NCBI GenBank assembly: GCA_026397895.1 | Contig: JAPLTZ010000124.1 | Span: 1 to 12,130, forward strand | DNA from: Verrucomicrobiota bacterium | GTDB taxonomy: Bacteria > Verrucomicrobiota > Verrucomicrobiia > Limisphaerales > JAFMIX01 | Length of the DNA stretch: 12,130 nucleotides | Reading direction: 5' to 3' | Shown here: positions 5,923 to 12,130 of the stretch, piece after piece | Position numbering within the stretch: the stretch's first letter is position 1 | Layout of the letters: each line of letters opens with the position of its first letter | Notes under the pieces: model-generated | Databases searched by the model: none | What the model was told of the DNA's origin: nothing | The model's input: the letters and a program-made list of their open reading frames with translations, nothing else | Position numbers and translations under genes: made by a program

Positions 5923-6712
5923 ATGTGGCGTTGCGCCAGGCGGAAATCGTGCCGGCGACCGCCACGGCCAACGTGATTCCCGCCGGCAACCAGAGCTGAT
6001 GCAGCGCAAGCGTCGTGGCGAGGAAGAGATTCAGCGCGAGCCAGACGATAAGCGGATGGAAATCCGGCGGGCGGCGTTTGCCGGGTTGCTTGTTGATGAG
6101 CCACGGCGTCGCGACCAGCAAGATGATCAGCGCCGTCACCGCCCAGCCGAGAAAGTTCACCCACGGCGCGCCGAGCGAGCCGGTGACGCCGCCGGACACG
6201 CGCCAGATCCAGAAGCGGTGCACGCGCGTGGCGAAGGGTTCGAGGCCGAGATCGAACAGCGCGGTCAGCAGGCACGTCAGGCCCATGACGCGGAAGCCGT
6301 AGCCGTGCAGCTTGCGCCACGGCCGCAGGATGAGCCGCGCGACGCCGCGGCAGTTCAGGAGAATCACCACCCACAGCAGCGGCGCGGTCCACGGCAGCTT
6401 GTCGAAGAGTTGTTCGCCCAGATTATCCGTGAAGACGAGTGGGCCAAACGGGATGCTGGTGGCGACGCCCACGGTCTGCACGATGCCGGCGATGATGACG
6501 ATGAGGGTCGCGACGGTGAGGACGTTCTGCAATTGCAGCGCGCGCCCCAGCGAGACGAGCGTGCTGACGACGGCGAGGCCGAGGAGCAGGCCGAGTTGCC
6601 ACGGCGCGGCGGGCGTGCCGCGTGCGAGGCAGACGACGAGAATCAGTCCCGCCAGCAGCAGGACGAGCAGGGCTTGCGCGGTGCGGTTGAGCGTTTTCTC
6701 GGACGGTTCCAC
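5921..6712 (-). CDS. Carotenoid biosynthesis membrane protein, CruF/DUF422 family
   Basis: A 263-residue, very hydrophobic protein with about seven predicted membrane helices by eye. Family marks of the DUF422 (CruF) group are visible: IPFGPLVFTDNLGEQLFDKLPW near 86-107, then a helix, LFDLGLEPFATRVHRFWIW near 151-169, and GAPWVNFLGW near 181-190. Characterised CruF proteins are carotenoid 1',2'-hydratases that act on the psi end of acyclic carotenoids; other members are only annotated as carotenoid biosynthesis proteins. No other carotenoid gene is in view, so the substrate is unknown. The start is GTG at 6712: an in-frame TAA lies 9 bases upstream and leaves no alternative. It is divergent from dnaB and convergent with ilvB. 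Confidence 0.83.
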   Translation of the reverse strand: MEPSEKTLNRTAQALLVLLLAGLILVVCLARGTPAAPWQLGLLLGLAVVSTLVSLGRALQLQNVLTVATLIVIIAGIVQTVGVATSIPFGPLVFTDNLGEQLFDKLPWTAPLLWVVILLNCRGVARLILRPWRKLHGYGFRVMGLTCLLTALFDLGLEPFATRVHRFWIWRVSGGVTGSLGAPWVNFLGWAVTALIILLVATPWLINKQPGKRRPPDFHPLIVWLALNLFLATTLALHQLWLPAGITLAVAVAGTISAWRNAT

Positions 6713-6890
6713 GGCGGAAGATTAATCAGGAAACGCCGGGCTGGAAGCGCAAAGATGGTTGTGGACAACTCGCCAACAATTCCCGGTTGCTTCGCGTGCG
6801 AAAATTGCGTCTGCTATTGGCGTGATTGATTCTGTTTCCAACGAAGGTGGCGGGGCGACTGCCGATTTGAAAAAGACGCGGCGGCAAAAA
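6713..6890. other. Divergent intergenic region between the carotenoid gene and dnaB
   Basis: This 178-base gap must hold promoters for the minus-strand carotenoid gene and the plus-strand dnaB operon. I see no promoter pair strong enough to call. A 12-base imperfect palindrome, GTTGTGGACAAC (6758-6769), contains on its lower strand TTGTCCACA, one base from a DnaA-box consensus. An open frame extends dnaB upstream to a TTG at 6759, but that extension has no family resemblance that I recognise. Confidence 0.45.
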
Positions 6891-8294
6891 ATGGCGCGGG
6901 CCGATGCCCGTCCCGCCGTGGACCGGCTGCCGCCGCATTCGCCGGAGGCGGAGCAGGGGGTGCTGGGGTGCGTGCTGCTCTCGCCGAACGAGTGCATGGG
7001 CGAGTGCGTGCAGAAGCTGAAGACGGCGGAGGGGGAGGAATTTTACGATCTGCGGCACCAGACGATTTTCACGGCGCTGAAGGAGATGTATGACCGGCGG
7101 GTGCCGATTGATGTCATCACGCTCCAGCAGCGGCTGAAGGACAAGCAACTTTTGGAACAGGTCGGCGGCATCGCGTATCTCGCGGGGTTGCCGGACACGG
7201 TGCCGAGCGCGGCGAACCTGGCTTACTACCTCGAAATCGTTCAGGAAAAATTTCTGCTGCGGAAGATGATCCACACTTGCACGGACGTGGTGGGGCGGAT
7301 TTATGATTTCGATGGCGACGTGGAGGAGTTGCTGGATGACGTGGAGAAGGAGGTTTTGCGCATCAACGAATCGCGGATTCAGGCGAGCGCGAACACGATG
7401 AAGGATTTGGTCAACAAGGCCATCAATCAGGTGGAGGATTTTCACAAGAATCACGGGATGCTCACGGGGGTGGGGACGGGGTTCGCGGATTTTGACAAGA
7501 TGACGACGGGTTTGCACGGCAGCGAAATGATCGTGATCGCGGCGCGGCCTTCGATGGGCAAGACGTCGCTGGCGATGAACATCGCGGAGCACGCGGCGCT
7601 GGAGCAGAAGCTGCCGGTGGGGGTGTTCAGTCTGGAAATGTCGGCGAGTTCGCTGGTGTTGCGCATGCTGTGTTCGCAGGCGCGGGTGAACCTGCGGAAC
7701 GTGCGGGAGGGTTTCCTGGCGGAGCGGGATTTCCCGAAGCTGACGGCGGCGGCGGGGCGGTTGGCGGGGGCGCCGCTGTTCATTGACGACACGGCGGGGC
7801 TGAGCATTTTGCAGTTGCGGGCGAAGGCGCGGCGCATGGTGCAGCAGCATGGCGTGAAGCTTTTTGTGGTTGATTATTTGCAGTTGCTCCATTCTACTTC
7901 GCGGCGAGCAGAGAACCGGCAACAGGAGATTGCGGACATTTCCAACGGCATCAAGGCGTTGGCCAAGGAATTGGATGTGCCGGTGATTGTTCTGGCCCAG
8001 TTGAACCGCGAATTGGAGAAGCGGGGGCCGGGAACGCGGCCGCAGTTGTCCGATTTGCGCGAGTCCGGCTCCATCGAGCAGGACGCCGACTTGGTCGGGT
8101 TGCTCTACAAAGACACGAAGGATACGGAAGACGGCGAGCCGGATTTTGCGAGTGATTCGCTGCCGGTGAAGCTGTTCATCGCCAAGCAGCGCAACGGCCC
8201 GACCGGCGATGTGAACCTGACGTTCCTGAAGTCATATACGCGGTTCGAAAGCGCCGCCAAAGTCAGTGAAGAAGATGTGCCAACAGAAAATTAA
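6891..8294 (+). CDS. dnaB: Replicative DNA helicase DnaB
   Basis: The ring helicase that unwinds DNA at the replication fork by ATP hydrolysis. From the ATG at 6891 it has 467 residues, normal for the family. The N-terminal DnaB domain begins at about 12 (LPPHSPEAEQGVLGCVLLSP) and includes the VPIDVITLQQRL and VGGIAYLAGL signatures. The RecA-like domain carries Walker A ARPSMGKTS at 218-226, FSLEM at 246-250, Walker B VVDYLQL at 326-332, and the late DLRESGSIEQDAD and AKQRNGPTG (441-449) motifs. A longer frame is open to a TTG at 6759, but residues before MARADARP do not look like DnaB, so the later ATG is preferred. bamA begins 3 bases after its stop, so dnaB leads an operon. Confidence 0.94.
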   Translation: MARADARPAVDRLPPHSPEAEQGVLGCVLLSPNECMGECVQKLKTAEGEEFYDLRHQTIFTALKEMYDRRVPIDVITLQQRLKDKQLLEQVGGIAYLAGLPDTVPSAANLAYYLEIVQEKFLLRKMIHTCTDVVGRIYDFDGDVEELLDDVEKEVLRINESRIQASANTMKDLVNKAINQVEDFHKNHGMLTGVGTGFADFDKMTTGLHGSEMIVIAARPSMGKTSLAMNIAEHAALEQKLPVGVFSLEMSASSLVLRMLCSQARVNLRNVREGFLAERDFPKLTAAAGRLAGAPLFIDDTAGLSILQLRAKARRMVQQHGVKLFVVDYLQLLHSTSRRAENRQQEIADISNGIKALAKELDVPVIVLAQLNRELEKRGPGTRPQLSDLRESGSIEQDADLVGLLYKDTKDTEDGEPDFASDSLPVKLFIAKQRNGPTGDVNLTFLKSYTRFESAAKVSEEDVPTEN

Positions 8295-8297
8295 AAA

Positions 8298-10700
8298 ATG
8301 AAATCCACGCTCCGCTGCCTCGGTCTTTTTGCCGCCCTGTTGCTCGCCTTCTCCACCTCCGCGCCGGCCCAGAGCGCGGGCACCGTGGCGCGCATTGAAA
8401 TCAAGCACGTCGGCCCGACGGCGGTGAGCGACGAACTCATCCGCGCCAACATCCGCGTGAAGGTCGGCGACACCTATGTCCGTTCCGCCGTGGACGACGA
8501 CGTGAAGAACCTCTACGGCACCGGCTTCTTTTACAACATCCAGGTCGTGGACGCCGCCGGCGACCAGGGCGTCGTGCTGACTTACGTTGTCCAAGGCAAG
8601 CCCAAGCTCACCAACATCAAGTATCAGGGCAACGTCAAATTCAACAACGCCAAGCTGGAGAAGAAGGTCACCTCCAAGGTCGGCCAGCCGCTCGACGAGC
8701 AGAAACTGTTCACCGATACGCAAGAGATCAAGAAGATGTATCAGAACGCCGGTTATCCGCAGACCGAGGCCAAATATACGGTCAGCATTGACGAGAGCGC
8801 CGGCACCGGTTCGGCGACCTTCGAGATTGAGGAGACGCCGAAGGTGAAGATCGAGTCCATCGATTTTGTGGGCGCGGCGGCATTTCCACAGAGCAAGCTC
8901 CGCGGCCTGGTGAAGATCCGCAAGCCGGGTATTTTGGGAAATCTCTTCGGCTGGCGCACGTTCAAGCAAGACAAGCTGGTCGAGGGGCAGGACAAGCTGA
9001 TCGAGTTCTACCGCGACAACGGCTACGTTGACTTTGAGATCAAGGACATCCAGTTGACCTACCCGACGCCCAAGCTGGTCGTCATCAAGATCGTCATCTT
9101 CGAGGGCAAGCCCTACAAATTCGGCGCGGTCACCTTCAAGGGCAACAAACTTGGCACGGCGGAGCAACTGCAGCGCGGCTTCAAGATGCGCGTCGGCAGC
9201 ACCTACACGCCCAAGGGGCTGGCCGACGACGTGGAAGCGGTGGAGGATTTTTATGGCCGGCTCGGTTACATTGACGTCACGCAATCCGCCGGCAACCTCC
9301 GGGTGAACCGCGTGCCGAACACCGACACCGGCACGATGGATCTCGAATTCCAGATCGAGGAAGGCCAGAAGTCGCTCGTCGAAAAGATCGAGATCCGCGG
9401 CAACCTCAAGACCAAGGACCGCGTCATCCGCCGCGAACTCGCGGTCACCCCCGGCGAGACCTTCGACATGACCCGCGTGAAGCTGAGCAAGGCCCGCCTC
9501 GAAGGCCTGCAATTTTTCGAGAAGGTGGAAACCCGCTCCGACGCCACCGAAATCCCCACCCGCAAAAACCTGATTGTCGAAGTCGATGAAAAGAGCACCG
9601 GCAACATGAGCGTGGGCGCCGGGTTCAGTTCCGTGGACTCCATCGTCGGTTTCGCCGAAGTCAGCCAGGGCAACTTTGATCTGTTCCACCCGCCCACCTT
9701 CACCGGCGGCGGCCAGAAATTCCGCGCGCGCGTCCAGTTGGGCACCAAGCGGCAGGACTACGAAGTGTCCTTCATCGAGCCGTGGTTTCTGGGCCGCAAG
9801 CTCGCGTTGGGCGTGGATCTGTATCATCACCAGTTGGACTTCAACAGCGTGAACAGCCTCTACAACGAAAGCCGCACCGGCGCCCGGGTGAGCCTCACCC
9901 GCGCCTTGGGCAGCGACTTCCTCATCGGCAGCGTCAGCGCTACGGTGGAAAACGTGGGCATCAATAGCGTTCCCACCAACGCGCCGGCGACAATCCGGGA
10001 CGCGCAGGGCGACAAACTGCTGTATCGCGCCGGCGCTTCGCTGGCCTACGACACCCGCAACAGCACGATGCTGCCGAACCGCGGCCAGCGCACCGAACTG
10101 ACCACGGAATTTGTCGGCGGCGGCGCGCAATTCTGGAAAGTGGAATTAAAATCCGCTTGGTATATCAAAGGGCCGTGGGAAGGCCATGTCCTCGAACTCG
10201 TCGGTCGCGCCGGGGTGATGGACAGTTTGGGCGGTCGCGGCATCCCGTTCTACGAGCGGTTCTACTTGGGTGGACTGTATTCGCTGCGGGGCTACGAATA
10301 TCGCGGCGTCGGCCCGCGGGAAAGCTTCACCAATTACACGGCAACGCTCGCCAACGGCACAAATCTGCCGGCGGTCTACACCAATTCCGTTGCCGGCGTC
10401 GACAGCGAGCCGATCGGCGGCAGCACCTACTGGTTCGGCTCGGCGGAATACAGCCTGCCGCTCATCGACAAGCTGCGTTTCGCGCTCTTTTACGACATCG
10501 GCAATGTTTATTCGCGCGCCTTCAGCTTCTCGACCGCACCCGGCAGCAGCATCTACAGCGACAACTGGGGCATCGGCCTCCGGCTGAACCTGCCCATCGG
10601 CCCGCTGCGGCTCGATTACGGCATCCCCATCACCCATGACAAGAACAGCGGCGGCGGCGGGAAATTCCAGTTCGGCGTCGGCTACACGCGGGAGTTTTAG
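8298..10700 (+). CDS. bamA: Outer membrane protein assembly factor BamA
   Basis: The Omp85-family core of the BAM complex, which inserts beta-barrel proteins into the outer membrane. It has 800 residues, the usual size. Residues 1-25 are a signal peptide with a hydrophobic core and an APA-QS-like cleavage site. The periplasmic part, about 27-430, reads as five POTRA repeats, each with a GN-type strand turn (for example YQGNVKFNNAKLE, FKGNKLGTAEQLQ, IRGNLKTKDRVIRREL). The 16-strand barrel follows, with the loop-6 motif LRGY near residue 661 and a C-terminal strand ending in Phe (FGVGYTREF). It starts 3 bases after dnaB and is followed 24 bases later by skp, the usual neighbour of bamA. It shows that the organism has an outer membrane. 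Confidence 0.95.
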   Translation: MKSTLRCLGLFAALLLAFSTSAPAQSAGTVARIEIKHVGPTAVSDELIRANIRVKVGDTYVRSAVDDDVKNLYGTGFFYNIQVVDAAGDQGVVLTYVVQGKPKLTNIKYQGNVKFNNAKLEKKVTSKVGQPLDEQKLFTDTQEIKKMYQNAGYPQTEAKYTVSIDESAGTGSATFEIEETPKVKIESIDFVGAAAFPQSKLRGLVKIRKPGILGNLFGWRTFKQDKLVEGQDKLIEFYRDNGYVDFEIKDIQLTYPTPKLVVIKIVIFEGKPYKFGAVTFKGNKLGTAEQLQRGFKMRVGSTYTPKGLADDVEAVEDFYGRLGYIDVTQSAGNLRVNRVPNTDTGTMDLEFQIEEGQKSLVEKIEIRGNLKTKDRVIRRELAVTPGETFDMTRVKLSKARLEGLQFFEKVETRSDATEIPTRKNLIVEVDEKSTGNMSVGAGFSSVDSIVGFAEVSQGNFDLFHPPTFTGGGQKFRARVQLGTKRQDYEVSFIEPWFLGRKLALGVDLYHHQLDFNSVNSLYNESRTGARVSLTRALGSDFLIGSVSATVENVGINSVPTNAPATIRDAQGDKLLYRAGASLAYDTRNSTMLPNRGQRTELTTEFVGGGAQFWKVELKSAWYIKGPWEGHVLELVGRAGVMDSLGGRGIPFYERFYLGGLYSLRGYEYRGVGPRESFTNYTATLANGTNLPAVYTNSVAGVDSEPIGGSTYWFGSAEYSLPLIDKLRFALFYDIGNVYSRAFSFSTAPGSSIYSDNWGIGLRLNLPIGPLRLDYGIPITHDKNSGGGGKFQFGVGYTREF

Positions 10701-10724
10701 CGTCCCACCATCATTGATTTAATT

Positions 10725-11346
10725 ATGAAAAAACTGATCCGTTACCTCGTTCCCACATTGTTGTTCCTGGCGGTTGCCGGGACGCCGGCTCTGGCCCAGT
10801 CCAAGACCGCCATCATCGACCTGAAAAAAGTGTTCGACAACTATTGGAAAACCAAGGAAGCCGACGCCGCGCTCAAGGAACGCGCCGCCGAGATGGACAA
10901 GCAGAACAAGAACCTCATCGAGGATAACAAGAAGGCCACCGGAGGAATACCAGAAGCTGATGACCTCGGCCAACGACTCGGCCGTTTCCGCCGACGAACG
11001 GGCCAAGCGCAAGAAAAACGCCGAGGCCAAGGCGCTGGAAATCCGCGAAAGCGAGCAGACCATCGAGGGCTTCCGCCGCCAGGCCGGCGCGACGCTCGAC
11101 GAAAAGAAGCGCCAGATGCGCGACAAGATCCTCGGCGAGATTCGCACCGCCATCAACGCCAAGGCCAAGGCCGCCGGTTACAGCATCGTGTTCGACGCCG
11201 CCGCCGACAGCGTCAATGCGACTCCCGTGCTGATCTACAACAACGGCGAGAACGACATTACCGACGAAATCCTCGCCCAACTTAACGTCTCCGCGCCGGT
11301 CACGCTGCCCAAGGCGGCGGAAAAGACGGACGCCAAGAAGAAATAA
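10725..11346 (+). pseudogene. skp: Skp/OmpH periplasmic chaperone, single-base frameshift
   Basis: A Skp (OmpH) family chaperone that carries unfolded outer-membrane proteins across the periplasm to BamA. The first frame begins with a signal peptide (residues 1-25, ending GTPALAQS), then TAIIDLKKVFDNYWKTKEAD and a charged coiled coil to DNKKAT. It then goes out of frame. The second frame resumes with EEYQKLMTSAND, continues the coiled coil and ends YSIVFDAAADS...TPVLIYNNGENDITDEIL at 11346. Removing one G at 10941-10942 restores a continuous protein of about 206 residues, close to the family length. So this is one gene with a one-base insertion, either a mutation or a sequencing error. It follows bamA by 24 bases and ends before a strong terminator. 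Confidence 0.88.
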
Positions 11347-11365
11347 ACCGGAAGACAGTTTTTCC

Positions 11366-11393
11366 AAGCGCCGGCAAACGCCGGCGCTTTTTT
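11366..11393 (+). terminator. Intrinsic terminator of the dnaB-bamA-skp operon
   Basis: AAGCGCCGGC (11366-11375) pairs perfectly with GCCGGCGCTT (11380-11389) around an AAAC loop. T bases run through 11388-11393. It begins 20 bases after the skp stop. The last T overlaps the stop codon of the convergent aldo/keto reductase gene (11393-11395). Confidence 0.9.
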
Positions 11394-12130
11394 CATGTCT
11401 CGCTCAGGCGCTTCACCGGCTTCTCATAAAACAGCGCGTGGGCTTCCTGGAGGATGGCGGGAATCTTTTCGGCGAACGGGCTGGGTTGCAGCGCCGCGCG
11501 CCAATCCAGTTCGCCCGCCCTCGCCGCGTTCTCGCCGGGAAACCAGTGGTCGGCCTGGCCGAGCAGGTTGTAGCGCATCTTCGCCCAGCCCGTGATGTCC
11601 AGTGCTTTGGCGTAGGTCCACAGCCGCAAAATCTCCGCCACGTTGATCTGGCCGGGCGCGGCGTTGAAATCCGGCAACCCCTCCGGCCAGTGCGCGCACC
11701 AGTCCGCGCCGAGCGTGGCGGCCATCTCCGCCCGCAACCGCCGCTCCACCGGCTTCATCGTTTCCGCCGCACGGTCGTAGAACGCCAGCGCCTCCACGTG
11801 TTCGTCGAAGTCCGCCGGCTTCGCCACGCCGCAGCTCAACGTGTGGATTTCCGGGCGCGCGAGGCAATAGAGGTCGTTGAACTGCATCGGCGTCAGCGGC
11901 GCGCACAGTTCCTTCAGCTTGGGCGGCGGTTCGTAGAGTTTGCCGCCCTTGTCGTTGGGGCTGATGATGAACACGCCCAGGTCGCGTGCGCGCGCGGCGA
12001 CGACGGCGGGCCAGTTCAGGTCGTTGACGAAATACCAGTGCAGGTTGACGTAATCAAATTCGCCGCTGCCGACGGCTGCGAGGATGATGTCCGTCGTCGC
12101 GTGCGTGGAGAAACCGATGTGGCGGCACCG
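11393..12130 (-). CDS. Aldo/keto reductase, 5' end outside window
   Basis: The C-terminal 245 codons are present; the start lies beyond the right edge. The frame is open across the whole segment, from RHIGFSTHATTDIIL at the edge through DYVNLHWYF and GVFIISPNDKGGKL to FNDLYCLARPEIHTLSCGV, all typical of the barrel of COG1453-type aldo/keto reductases (NAD(P)H-dependent carbonyl reduction). A helical tail follows. In related proteins this tail carries a Cys-rich ferredoxin-like site before a GINI-type motif. Here the region reads WCAHWPEGLPDFNAAPGQIN, keeping the motif but only one Cys, so an Fe-S cluster is unlikely. The substrate is unknown. A GTG at 11974 also opens the frame, but the upstream homology shows it is internal. 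Confidence 0.85.
   Translation of the reverse strand, partial: RCRHIGFSTHATTDIILAAVGSGEFDYVNLHWYFVNDLNWPAVVAARARDLGVFIISPNDKGGKLYEPPPKLKELCAPLTPMQFNDLYCLARPEIHTLSCGVAKPADFDEHVEALAFYDRAAETMKPVERRLRAEMAATLGADWCAHWPEGLPDFNAAPGQINVAEILRLWTYAKALDITGWAKMRYNLLGQADHWFPGENAARAGELDWRAALQPSPFAEKIPAILQEAHALFYEKPVKRLSET

Noticed and set aside
6759..6890. N-terminal extension of DnaB from a TTG at 6759
   Set aside because: The added residues do not resemble DnaB, and the ATG at 6891 gives the normal family length.
6726..7922. A 398-codon minus-strand open frame rich in Arg, His and Pro
   Set aside because: It lies opposite dnaB, whose Walker motifs are all in place; its composition is that of an antisense frame.
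8232..10130. A 632-codon minus-strand open frame
   Set aside because: It is the antisense shadow of bamA and the end of dnaB; composition is typical of reverse-frame reading and no motif is recognisable.

Overview
The window is a GC-rich stretch of a bacterial chromosome from a didermic (outer-membrane) organism. BamA, a Skp-like periplasmic chaperone, a split class I fumarase and a CruF-type carotenoid gene, together with few clear Shine-Dalgarno sites and CAGGATT-type intergenic repeats, fit Verrucomicrobiota (Pedosphaera/Limisphaerales-like). That placement is inference from gene style only.

Left part (1-3719, all minus strand). The order of transcription is fumA (3719-2841), an AT-rich HNH endonuclease gene, a 5' fragment of fumB, a PBECR-like/DUF2283 toxin-antitoxin-like pair, the intact fumB (1400-825), a CAGGATT repeat cluster, and a cobalamin-binding radical SAM gene that runs off the left edge. 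The two fumarase subunit genes, normally adjacent, are about 1.4 kb apart. Foreign DNA lies between them, and the first 22 codons of fumB are present twice (1334-1400 and 1922-1988).

Middle (3720-6712). The plus strand holds a Val-rich leader peptide, a mutually exclusive antiterminator/terminator structure, and ilvB (acetolactate synthase large subunit). This is a classical ribosome-mediated attenuator for branched-chain amino acid synthesis. ilvB as given has a frameshift plus a deficit of roughly 30 nt near 4848. No ilvN follows. A hairpin terminator ends ilvB, and its U-tract reaches the stop codon of a convergent CruF/DUF422 carotenoid gene.

Right part (6713-12130). A plus-strand cluster dnaB-bamA-skp, tightly spaced, joins the replicative helicase to outer-membrane biogenesis. 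skp carries an apparent one-base insertion. A strong terminator follows, and then a convergent aldo/keto reductase gene that leaves the window on the right.

The most interesting items are the fumA/fumB interruption with its mosaic fumB duplication, and the complete ilvB attenuator, whose leader peptide may be leaderless.
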